From Rhizobiaceae bacterium (GTDB lineage Bacteria > Pseudomonadota > Alphaproteobacteria > Rhizobiales > Rhizobiaceae): 64,000 nucleotides of DNA. Positions 1 to 6,916 of the stretch are shown here, one piece after another (the first letter of the stretch is position 1; each line of letters begins with the position of its first letter). Where the stretch lies: contig JACVCH010000016.1 in NCBI GenBank assembly GCA_016742175.1, positions 1 through 64,000 on the forward strand. Direction: 5' to 3'. The notes under the pieces were generated by a model. The model was not told the origin of the DNA. It searched no databases and saw nothing but the letters and a program-made list of their open reading frames with translations. Both the position numbers and the translations under genes were made by a program.

Positions 1-1
1 C

Positions 2-391
2 CACCGGGGTGCACAGCCGCTCCCCGGCGGCGATGGGCAGGCCGGTGCCTTCCGCCACCTGGCGCGCCGCATCCGCATCCTCGGCATCGCCTCCAAGGAG
101 CGCTCGCCCCTCGCCCCGGACGTGCCGACGCTCACCGAGGCCGGCCTGCCGGGCTTCGAGTTCCAGTCCTGGTATGGCGTCTGGGCGCCGAAGGGCACGC
201 CGGGCGACATCGTCCAGCGCGTCAACGCCCTGATGCAGGAGACGATGCGCGACCCGGCGATCGTGCAGCGCCTGACGGCGCAGGTCCTCGAGCCCGTCAC
301 CGAGACGACGGACGAGACCCGCCGCTTCATCGCGAACGAGATCCTGCGCGCCGGCGAGCTGCTCCGCAGCGTGAACTACCAGCCCGAGTGA
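2..391 (+). CDS. Bug/TctC-family solute-binding protein, C-terminal part (cut by window edge)
   Basis: The C-terminal ~100 residues match the Bug family of periplasmic binding proteins used by tripartite tricarboxylate transporters: a stretch like RILGIASKERSPLAPDVPT, then TLTEAGLPGFEFQSWYG and WAPKGTP, all typical of domain 2. The gene has no start inside the window, so it is 5'-truncated by the edge and not necessarily broken. The first ~20 codons resemble the family poorly, so a frameshift near the edge cannot be excluded. Bug proteins bind carboxylates and often lie far from any TctAB permease. No ligand can be inferred, and the gene ends 18 bp before the converging lipase gene. Confidence 0.8.
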   Translation, partial: HRGAQPLPGGDGQAGAFRHLARRIRILGIASKERSPLAPDVPTLTEAGLPGFEFQSWYGVWAPKGTPGDIVQRVNALMQETMRDPAIVQRLTAQVLEPVTETTDETRRFIANEILRAGELLRSVNYQPE

Positions 392-409
392 CCCGGCCCT
401 CCTGGCGGC

Positions 410-2503
410 TCAGGCCCGCGCCATGCGCTGGCGCGGTTCCTCGAGCAGCCAGTAGAGCACGTTGTTGCGGAAGGTCGGGTCGCGCGTGAGCTCGAGATGC
501 TCGCGCGGCAGGAACAGGGCGCGTCGCTGGTCCATCGGGCTGTCGACGGCCGGGCCGCGCGGGTCCTGCCCCTGGCGGAAGTCCAGCATCACCGAATCCC
601 GCAGCACCACGCCGTCGCCGGGGCCGGTGCGGATGGGCGTCACGCGTCCCGTGGCCGGGTCCGCGCTCATGCGCTCGGTCGTCGGCATGGCGTCGCCGGC
701 GACGAGCATCAGCTCCGTGCCGGGCGGCAGCGGCGCCGGGCGGTCCATCGCCGCTGCGAAGGCTTTCGCACGACGCAGCAGGCGCGCCTGCAGGCCGATG
801 GCGATGCTGCGCCGCTCCTCGGCGCTGCCGACCGTCGGCATCAGGGCGGCGAGGTCCTCGTCGATGCCGGGCTTCGCGATGCCCCAGCCCATTCGCTGCC
901 AGATAGCGGGATCGTGCAGGTCGAGTGCGACGCCATCGGCCACAACCGGCCGCGCGCGCTGCCGCGGCAGCAACTGGTACAGTGAGGGGAAGGTGCCGAG
1001 GATCGACGGGCTGTAGCGCGGCACGATCGGCGTCCCGAAGTCGCGCCCATCGACCAGCACGCGGAAGGCATCGAGCGATCCGCCATTCGGCGTGCCGACC
1101 TGGATCAGCCGGCCGACATGGCGCGCCCCGTCCCAGGTCAGCGGCGGCAGCGATCCGTCCGCCGGCAGATCGGCGCCGCCATACATCAGCGCGTAGCGCG
1201 CGACGATGCCGCCCATGGAATGCGCGACGATGTCGAACTTCACGTCGACGTCGCGCGCGCCGTAGCGGCGCGCATATTCGCCCTGCACATAGGCGCGCTT
1301 CTCGCGGATGAACTCCACCAGCCGGCGCGCATTCACCACATTGTCCTGCCGCCAGTCATAGGCGAACTGGAAGCAGGTGAAGTGCTCGCGCCCGTAATCG
1401 ACCTGTCCGCCAAGGCCCAGCGCCTCGTCCCGGTAGCCGCCGACGCCGAGCGTGCTGAGGATCTCTGCATAGGCCTGCAACGCGATCGGGATGCCGGCCA
1501 CGCGGATGCGCACGCGGTCCAGCACGCCGTCCGGCCGCACCGCGGCACCGGGCGTCGACATCATGTCCGTGAAGGGCAGCGCGACGAGCCGCGCCCCGTC
1601 CTGCGTCGACGGATCCGCCGCATGGCCGTCGAAGGCGCCCCAGACGATGCGGCCCGAGGCCGGGTCCTTCAGCCGGCTGCCGAGCAGGCCTGGAATGACG
1701 ATCACCGGATTGCGGTCGATGCCGTGATGCATGGCCGAGGGCGAGTAGAGGAGCGCAAGATCGGCGGTCGGCGCCCGCGCGCCCGCGGGCAACCCCGCCC
1801 CGCCGCCCCGCCTGGCCCCCCGCCGCCCCCCGTGCCCCCCCCCCCCCCCGGCCCCACCGCCGCCGCCGGTCCCACCCCCGCCGCCCCCCGTGCCACCGCC
1901 GCCGCCGGTACCACCGCCGCCACCACCTGTGCCGCCGCTACCGCCGCCGCCACCCGTACCGCCGCCGCCACCCGTACCACCGCCGCCGCCGGTGCCACCA
2001 CCGCCACCGCCAGTGCCACCACCACCGCCGCCAGTACCACCGCCGCCAGTACCACCGCCGCCAGTGCCGCCGCCGCCAGTGCCGCCGCCACCTGTACCGC
2101 CGCCGCCAGTGCCGCCGCCACCTGTACCACCGCCACCTGTACCGCCGCCACCGCCGGATCCAGACCCGCCGCCCGAGCCGCTTCCGCCGCCCGAGCCGGA
2201 GCCGTCGCTGCCTTCACCGGGGCCGAAGCCGATCGCGAGCCCCGCGCCTTCATTGCTCAGCACGGAACGGATCAAGGCCGTCGTCAGCGGTGGGCACTGC
2301 TCGCGTTGCGCGCGCGTCAGTAACGAATCGCGATTTGCAGCGATGCAGCACAATACGTAGTTTGCCTCCGTCAGCGGCTGACACGTGGCCGCGGACAAGA
2401 TCGGGCGAGCCTCTTGAGCTTGGACCGCAGCAGAACTGCTGACCCAAACGGCAGCGCCGACTGCGATCGTCTGAGTGAGTGCAAGTGTTTTTTGACGCAA
2501 CAT
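410..2503 (-). CDS. Exported LCAT-like alpha/beta hydrolase with polyglycine linker
   Basis: 697 residues. A Sec signal peptide ends near VQA-QEA (about residue 30). A short cysteine-bearing segment (about 31-95) follows, then a glycine linker of roughly 140 residues, then a lecithin:cholesterol acyltransferase-like hydrolase (about 250-690). The oxyanion-region motif VIVIPGLLGS, the nucleophile elbow AHSMGG with Ser429, a GDGVV stretch fitting the catalytic Asp, and PREHLEL fitting the catalytic His are all present. The predicted role is an extracytoplasmic lipase, esterase or acyltransferase acting on lipids. The start is ATG at 2503, supported by a GGGAGGGGGCGGAG stretch just upstream. The linker contains a 15-nt homopolymer and so may be unstable. 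The gene is divergent from the BTLCP protease gene. The substrate is unknown. Confidence 0.8.
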   Translation of the reverse strand: MLRQKTLALTQTIAVGAAVWVSSSAAVQAQEARPILSAATCQPLTEANYVLCCIAANRDSLLTRAQREQCPPLTTALIRSVLSNEGAGLAIGFGPGEGSDGSGSGGGSGSGGGSGSGGGGGTGGGGTGGGGTGGGGTGGGGTGGGGTGGGGTGGGGTGGGGGGTGGGGGGTGGGGGTGGGGGTGGGGGSGGTGGGGGGTGGGGGTGGGGGGTGGGGGAGGGGGHGGRRGARRGGGAGLPAGARAPTADLALLYSPSAMHHGIDRNPVIVIPGLLGSRLKDPASGRIVWGAFDGHAADPSTQDGARLVALPFTDMMSTPGAAVRPDGVLDRVRIRVAGIPIALQAYAEILSTLGVGGYRDEALGLGGQVDYGREHFTCFQFAYDWRQDNVVNARRLVEFIREKRAYVQGEYARRYGARDVDVKFDIVAHSMGGIVARYALMYGGADLPADGSLPPLTWDGARHVGRLIQVGTPNGGSLDAFRVLVDGRDFGTPIVPRYSPSILGTFPSLYQLLPRQRARPVVADGVALDLHDPAIWQRMGWGIAKPGIDEDLAALMPTVGSAEERRSIAIGLQARLLRRAKAFAAAMDRPAPLPPGTELMLVAGDAMPTTERMSADPATGRVTPIRTGPGDGVVLRDSVMLDFRQGQDPRGPAVDSPMDQRRALFLPREHLELTRDPTFRNNVLYWLLEEPRQRMARA
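1783..2215 (-). repeat. Polyglycine linker repeat (GGGGT-type units)
   Basis: Within the lipase gene, about eight GGGGT pentapeptide units (15-nt period) run into GGGGGGT/GGGGGT variants and then pure glycine. At DNA level it is a GC-only, length-variable minisatellite. Near 1790-1850 the TGGGGG pattern continues better in another reading frame than in the gene's own frame, which suggests past slippage that was later compensated. Confidence 0.85.
1835..1849 (-). repeat. 15-nt homopolymer (C on +, G on coding strand)
   Basis: An uninterrupted run of 15 C on the + strand reads as exactly five GGG glycine codons in the lipase gene, between the signal peptide and the catalytic domain. Gain or loss of one base would put the whole hydrolase domain out of frame. 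That fits a phase-variation tract or a sequencing/assembly hazard. Confidence 0.85.
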
Positions 2504-2664
2504 CTCCGCCCCCTCCCGTTGTGGGGATTCCGGGGCTGACTGTTACTATGCCCCCAAGTCAAACGAAGTATGACATCTGTGTTAAACCTGTGAACCTGGA
2601 CGTATTAACTATTGATTAGAGATTTTGGCCTAGATAGTACGATTGGCATCGGAGAAACTTCGTC
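2504..2664. promoter_or_regulatory. Divergent promoter region, lipase / BTLCP
   Basis: 161 bp, clearly more AT-rich than its surroundings, between two divergently transcribed exported-protein genes. It must carry promoters for both. The GGAG ribosome site of the BTLCP gene is at about 2649-2652. A CCTAGA hexamer at 2629-2634 recurs at 4730-4735 in front of the Ser-Asp protein gene. I cannot assign -35/-10 boxes with confidence. Confidence 0.4.
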
Positions 2665-3276
2665 ATGCTGAAAGTGCTCGCCGCAACCCTCATGGCCGTC
2701 TGCGCGGCATCTTGCGCCCAGACCACGGCGTCGATCTCCTCCACGGCTGCCATCCAGACCGTCGCCTTTGCGGCGGAGCCGCAACTGATGGGCGGTTCGG
2801 GCCCGGCCTTCGCGCCGCCGGCCTTCTATGCCTTCTGCGCCGAACGGCCGGACCTGTGCGCTTCGACGGGATCGGTGCGCAAGATGGAGATGACCGAGGC
2901 ACGCCAGCGCGAATTGCGCGACGTCAACCTGTCGGTGAACCGCCAGGTTCGAGAGGTCTCCGACCTCGAGCGCCTGGGCCAGGAAGACATCTGGGGCCTG
3001 CCCGGCAATGCGGGCGATTGCGAGGATTTCGCGATCCTGAAGAAGAAGGAACTGATGAGGCGCGGCTGGCCCGCCTCCACTTTGCTGCTGACCGTCGTCA
3101 CGGTGGGCGGGGAAGGTCACGTGGTTCTGACCGCCAGCACCGACCAGGGCGACATCATCCTCGACAACCGCACCAATGCGCTGCGCGACTGGACGAAGGT
3201 CCGCTACAATTTCTTCGCCCGCCAGTCGCAGAAGGCCCACGGAAAGTGGGAGCGGATCGTGGTTGCCGGCGCCTGA
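2665..3276 (+). CDS. Transglutaminase-like cysteine protease (BTLCP/LapG-like)
   Basis: 203 residues with an N-terminal export signal (MLKVLAATLMAVCAASC), possibly a lipoprotein site at Cys17. The papain-like triad of the bacterial transglutaminase-like cysteine proteinase family is visible: Cys119 in GDCEDFA, His152 in GEGHVVL and Asp167 in LDNR. In pseudomonads the relative LapG cleaves a type I-secreted adhesin in the periplasm under c-di-GMP control. Alphaproteobacterial BTLCPs are common and mostly uncharacterised. Here the gene lies 1.8 kb from a Ser-Asp/Gly-rich protein gene and a type I exporter operon, so a processing role for those products is plausible but inferred. No LapD-like GGDEF/EAL gene is in the window. 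Start ATG with GGAG 12 bp upstream; it converges on the next gene with a 9-bp gap. Confidence 0.85.
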   Translation: MLKVLAATLMAVCAASCAQTTASISSTAAIQTVAFAAEPQLMGGSGPAFAPPAFYAFCAERPDLCASTGSVRKMEMTEARQRELRDVNLSVNRQVREVSDLERLGQEDIWGLPGNAGDCEDFAILKKKELMRRGWPASTLLLTVVTVGGEGHVVLTASTDQGDIILDNRTNALRDWTKVRYNFFARQSQKAHGKWERIVVAGA

Positions 3277-3285
3277 TCGCCGTTC

Positions 3286-3774
3286 TCAGGTCGGAAAACC
3301 GTAGCGGTCGGTGATCGTCCAGATGTCGCGATTGATGGCGACCAGCGACGCGATGCTGTCCGAAATGCGCTGCAGTTCGGCATCGTCGAGAATTTCGGCC
3401 TTGCCGTAGCGCACCTCGTCCTTGCCGTCGACGATGCGCATGAGCTGCGTCATCGACGGCGCACCCTCCTCGTCGAACGAATAGATGCAGTGATTGTATT
3501 TGTTGCGAAGCCGCGCCTCTGCCGAAAGGCGGCGCGTGGCATCGAGCACGTCCTTGCGGCACCCCGCAGGCGTCGCGTGCATCTTGGCGAGCCGCTCGAC
3601 GAGGTCGGTGCGCGCACGCGTCGTGTTCAAGGTCAGGAAAATGATGATCGCGGTTTCCTTGTCGACCCTGGCAAGGCCGGCGATCATGTGGATGAGAAGG
3701 CTTTCGGTATTGGTCCAGGTATAGTTGAGCTGGCCGACCAGAAGAAGAATATCCTTCAGTCGATTGGATGACAT
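3286..3774 (-). CDS. Small all-alpha protein with HEPN-like R-N-x3-H motif
   Basis: 162 residues; I do not recognise a named family. It looks helical, with hydrophobic segments (LLLVGQLNYTWTNTESLLIHM) followed by RNKYNH at Arg90-His95, which matches the R-[NDH]-x3-H signature of HEPN RNases and nucleotide-binding HEPN proteins. The match is one short motif, so the fold is not proven. The start is ATG at 3774; a longer reading would run back inside the LuxR gene. This ATG lies 2 nt after the LuxR stop, so the two are probably translationally coupled and work together, perhaps as a regulatory partner of the LuxR protein. It converges on the BTLCP gene. Confidence 0.6.
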   Translation of the reverse strand: MSSNRLKDILLLVGQLNYTWTNTESLLIHMIAGLARVDKETAIIIFLTLNTTRARTDLVERLAKMHATPAGCRKDVLDATRRLSAEARLRNKYNHCIYSFDEEGAPSMTQLMRIVDGKDEVRYGKAEILDDAELQRISDSIASLVAINRDIWTITDRYGFPT

Positions 3775-3776
3775 CG

Positions 3777-4547
3777 TCAGTTCTGTGACTGCCTGTGCCC
3801 GTCGGAGCCGTTCGGTCCCGCACCTTGGCGCGCGAAATAGATCGCGGCGGCTTCGGTGCGATTGTGGACGCCGAGCTTGTTGATGATGTTGTGGATGTGA
3901 ATCTTGACCGTGTGCTCGGACAGTCCAAGATCGTTGGCGATGATCTTGTTCTGGCTGCCCTTGGCGACATGGCCGAGAATCTGCCACTCCCGCGCCGTCA
4001 GTTCGCTCATTGCCCCATCTCTCCTTGTTCGCGCGGACTGGCCGCTGTCAGCCAGATGCGATCTGAACACGACCGATGGCACATATTCTCCGCCACTGAG
4101 CAATATACGCAAGATCGAAAGTAAGATATCGAGATTGCTGTTGGTCGGAACGACGCCTTGAACCATCCGCTGCTCGACGAGGCTGGCCAGCCGCCCGTCC
4201 TGTTGCTCGCCCGGATCGGCCAGGACGGCAAACATGGCCTTCGGGTGCCAGGCTGAAAGGTCGGCATAGTGATAGGCAAGCCCGCCGATCAGGTTGCGTT
4301 CGATGAGGACGAGATCGACATTGGCGACGAGCGCCGAGCAGGCTTCGCTCAGATCCGGCACGACATGGACGCGCAGGAAGCGGAATTCGCATTCGATCGC
4401 TGCAAGGAGGGCATTTGAGATGACCCCGGCCGGCGCCACGACGAGCAGGTTGCGCTCGCGCGAGCTGATCCGCTGGGATGGAAGGAGCTCAGGTGACTGA
4501 CTGTCGGACGCGCCTGGGCGCACGCCCCCGTTTCGACCGCTGAACAT
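3777..4547 (-). CDS. LuxR-family regulator with degenerate receiver domain
   Basis: About 256 residues. The C-terminal HTH is classic LuxR/FixJ type (LTAREWQILGHVAKGSQNKI, then LSEHTVKIHIHNIINKLG). The N-terminal ~130 residues look like a receiver (LLVVAPAGV... VDLVLIERN), but the acidic pair after the first strand is missing and the phospho-acceptor Asp position holds Glu (LIERN). It therefore probably works without phosphorylation, as a pseudo-receiver. ATG at 4547 is preferred because a GGGGGA stretch lies 7 nt upstream; a TTG at 4562 is an alternative. Divergent from the Ser-Asp protein/T1SS genes, it is the likely local regulator of that locus (inference). Confidence 0.75.
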   Translation of the reverse strand: MFSGRNGGVRPGASDSQSPELLPSQRISSRERNLLVVAPAGVISNALLAAIECEFRFLRVHVVPDLSEACSALVANVDLVLIERNLIGGLAYHYADLSAWHPKAMFAVLADPGEQQDGRLASLVEQRMVQGVVPTNSNLDILLSILRILLSGGEYVPSVVFRSHLADSGQSARTRRDGAMSELTAREWQILGHVAKGSQNKIIANDLGLSEHTVKIHIHNIINKLGVHNRTEAAAIYFARQGAGPNGSDGHRQSQN

Positions 4548-5069
4548 GGCCGATTCCCCCAATATCGCCTTAGCGGTTTGCCCGCCCGCATCCGGGCCGC
4601 TCCCCTCGGGGGATGACTAGCCCTAGTTAACGTATCGTAACCGAAGCATCGAAAATTCGGAATAGGCTGAACGGTCTATAATGGTTTGAAGTCCTACCAT
4701 ATTTGATGACGACTTCGCGAGCGCACTTGCCTAGACGATCAATAAATAGGCACTAGATTGCGAATTAAGTTAACACGCAAACGAATTCATCGAAGTGCTT
4801 GGCATGCAGGGTACTAGTCTGCGCACCAAAGATTTAGCCCGATAAGTCATCTTACTCACATCCTCACCAGGAAGCACACTTCGGCGGTTGATCGTCGGTC
4901 TGTGTTTTGTGTCGTCTCGATCCAGGTATTGCGTATTCGAGATGTTGCCCGGCGACCCTCCCGCGCCAGTGCGCGCGGCAGTGCATCGAAACTTCAACGG
5001 GCGCATGGTGAAGACCCCAGTTAGATGTATGGCGGTCAAGTCGATGCGTCCTCTTTTGAGGATATGACA
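4548..5069. promoter_or_regulatory. 522-bp intergenic region upstream of Ser-Asp protein gene
   Basis: A non-coding, AT-rich stretch between the LuxR gene and the Ser-Asp protein gene, unusually long for this window. A perfect TATAAT lies at 4677-4682 on the + strand, without a good -35 box. CCTAGA at 4730-4735 repeats a hexamer found upstream of the BTLCP gene. If TATAAT is used, the message would have a leader of more than 350 nt. I see no RNA family that I recognise in it. Confidence 0.4.
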
Positions 5070-6830
5070 ATGGACAAGCGCCAGCAGTACGGTCGCGACC
5101 GCGACGATCACAATCAGAGCCAGGATCAGGATCAGGACCAGGATCAGTGGCAGAAGCAGTATCAGTACGGAAAGTCGGAATCCGATGCGGACTCGAAGTC
5201 CGATGCCGACTCCTATTCTGATTCCGACGCCAAGTCGGACGCCGATTCCTATTCCGATGCCGACTCCAAGTCGGACTCGGACTCCTATTCTGACGCGGAT
5301 TCGAAGTCGGATTCCGATTCCTATTCGGACGCCGATGCGAAGGCCGAAGCCATCGCCAAGAACTACAACAACAACAAGAACGTGAATGAAGCGTTCAACA
5401 AGAACATCAACGTCAACGATACCGACGTGGACGTCGACGTTGACGTCAAGCTCGACCTCGAAGGCTACAAGCCGACCGATGACGACTTCGTCGATATCGA
5501 CGATTCGGATGTCGACGGGCTCTTCGCCACGCAGATCGACGACGTGATGAACGGCGCATTCGGCGGTTCGGGCACCAATGTCGGCAACGTCATCACGCAG
5601 AACGCCAACATCTCCGATGACGACAGGCTCGACAACGCCGAAGTCAAGAATGACGCCGAGTTCAGTCAGGACATCGACGCGGACGGCGGCAAGGCGGAAG
5701 CTGGTGACGGCATCAACACCGGCGGCGGCGGCGGCAATGGCGGCGACGATGCCGACGCCAATGGCGGCGACGGCGGCAACGGCGGACACGCCCATGGTGG
5801 CAAGGGCGATGGCGGCGCCGGGTTTGGCGGCCTCGCATTCAGCAAGGCCAGCGGCGGCGACGGTGACGGCGGCAAGGCCGACGGCGGCAAGGGCTATGGC
5901 GGCGACGCGGACTCCGGCGACGCCGATGGCGGCAAGGGCAAGGGCGGCGAAGGCGCATCGAGCGGTAACGCTTACGGCGTCGGTCTCGGCCTCGGCCTCG
6001 GCCTCGGCGCAGGTCTCGCAGTTGCCGGCGACGGTGACCAAGGCGGGGACAACGATGCCGGGAATGGCGGCGACGGTGGCAATGGCGGCGACGGCGGCGA
6101 CGGCGGCGACATCTACAAGTCCGGCAATGGCGGCGACGCACAGGCCGGCGACGGCGTCGATGCACACTTCGCCAAGATTCCGATCCTGAACATCGGCGGC
6201 GACACCGGAGCGGCAGGTGCTGGCGGTAGCCAGGGCACCGGCGGCGGTGGCGGCGGCGGCGGCGGCGGCGGCGGTGGTGCCGGCGGCAGCGCGACCGATG
6301 CCGGTGACGGCGGAGCCGGCGGCGCGGCCACAGCGGCCGGCTCGGGCACGGGCGGCGGCGCAGGCACCGGCACGGCGACCAGCGGTGGCGGCGGCGGCGG
6401 CGGCGCAGGTACGGGCGGCGGCGCGATTAGCGGCGCAGCGACCGGCGGAGCCGGCAATGGCGGCGACGCTTGGGCTGGCGGCGGTGACGGCGGTGCGGCG
6501 CTCAGCGGCGCATGGGCCGACGGCATAGGCGGTCACGGCTATGGCGGCTGGGCCATGGGTGGCGCTGGCGGCGCCGGCGCGGCAGGCGGCATCGCAACGA
6601 CCGGTGACGGCGGAGCTGGCGGTGACGGCGGGCAGTGGGGCTCGGGCAATGGCGATGACGGTTTCGTCACCGGCACGAGCACGGCCACGGCAGACGCCTT
6701 CGTCGACACCAGCGCCTTCAACCAGTCGATCGTGATGGGCGCCAACCTGCAGCAGAACGCGATCGACATGACGGTCGTCGGCGGCGACATGACCAGCACC
6801 GTGTTCGGTGAGGATGGCAACGACGCCTGA
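5070..6830 (+). CDS. Ser-Asp repeat and glycine-rich acidic protein, probable type I-secreted surface protein
   Basis: 586 residues. Order: a charged Q/D-rich N-terminus; a 12-residue SDADSKSDSDSY-type repeat (residues 38-91); an N/D-rich segment with DTDVDVDVDVKLD; a motif N173-V-I-T-Q-N-A-N-I-S-D-D-D; a long Gly/Ala/Asp-rich region (about 205-540) with a 14-glycine run; and a C-terminal NQSIVMGANLQQNAIDMTVV stretch. There is no Sec signal, which fits secretion through the type I exporter encoded 2 kb downstream. Two stretches (GGDGGDIYK, GGNGGDAWA) fit the RTX nonapeptide loosely, but there is no tandem RTX array. ATG at 5070 is preferred because GAGGAT lies just upstream; ATG 5025 lacks a ribosome site. 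High Asp content suggests Ca2+ binding. The family is not recognised. Confidence 0.7.
   Translation: MDKRQQYGRDRDDHNQSQDQDQDQDQWQKQYQYGKSESDADSKSDADSYSDSDAKSDADSYSDADSKSDSDSYSDADSKSDSDSYSDADAKAEAIAKNYNNNKNVNEAFNKNINVNDTDVDVDVDVKLDLEGYKPTDDDFVDIDDSDVDGLFATQIDDVMNGAFGGSGTNVGNVITQNANISDDDRLDNAEVKNDAEFSQDIDADGGKAEAGDGINTGGGGGNGGDDADANGGDGGNGGHAHGGKGDGGAGFGGLAFSKASGGDGDGGKADGGKGYGGDADSGDADGGKGKGGEGASSGNAYGVGLGLGLGLGAGLAVAGDGDQGGDNDAGNGGDGGNGGDGGDGGDIYKSGNGGDAQAGDGVDAHFAKIPILNIGGDTGAAGAGGSQGTGGGGGGGGGGGGGAGGSATDAGDGGAGGAATAAGSGTGGGAGTGTATSGGGGGGGAGTGGGAISGAATGGAGNGGDAWAGGGDGGAALSGAWADGIGGHGYGGWAMGGAGGAGAAGGIATTGDGGAGGDGGQWGSGNGDDGFVTGTSTATADAFVDTSAFNQSIVMGANLQQNAIDMTVVGGDMTSTVFGEDGNDA
5181..5342 (+). 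repeat. 36-nt coding repeat, four units plus a partial
   Basis: Four units of 12 codons (SDADSKSDADSY, SDSDAKSDADSY, SDADSKSDSDSY twice) followed by a degenerate fifth. Synonymous TCC/TCG/TCT and GAT/GAC choices vary between units, so selection appears to keep the protein pattern and not the DNA. It resembles the Sdr-type Ser-Asp stalks of Gram-positive surface proteins in composition only. Confidence 0.85.
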
Positions 6831-6851
6831 TCCGGTCGGCATTCCGACCAA

Positions 6852-6878
6852 GGGCTGCGCGGGCACTCTGCGCAGCCC
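6852..6878 (+). terminator. Intercistronic stem-loop
   Basis: A 9-bp perfect stem (GGGCTGCGC / GCGCAGCCC) with a 9-nt loop, 21 bp after the Ser-Asp protein stop and upstream of the next start. No U-run follows, so it is more likely an mRNA-stabilising or attenuating hairpin than a full terminator. It could set different levels for the first gene and the rest of the operon. Confidence 0.5.
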
Positions 6879-6916
6879 CAATGTCAACAAGAAGATGACA
6901 AGGGGAGAAGCCTGCC

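Noticed and set aside
1118-2323. Proline-rich open frames on the + strand opposite the lipase
   Set aside because: They are the complement of the polyglycine linker; the minus-strand gene has a signal peptide, ribosome site and intact catalytic motifs.
5181-5342. Regular 36-nt repeats as a CRISPR array
   Set aside because: The repeats are contiguous coding units without spacers and vary at synonymous positions.
5700-6660. Classical RTX toxin/adhesin array
   Set aside because: Only isolated loose matches to GGxGxDxUx; no tandem nonapeptide array.
4770-6890. 706-codon open frame on the minus strand
   Set aside because: Antisense shadow of the GC-rich repeat gene; sequence is Ala/Val/Gly low complexity with no ribosome site or domain.
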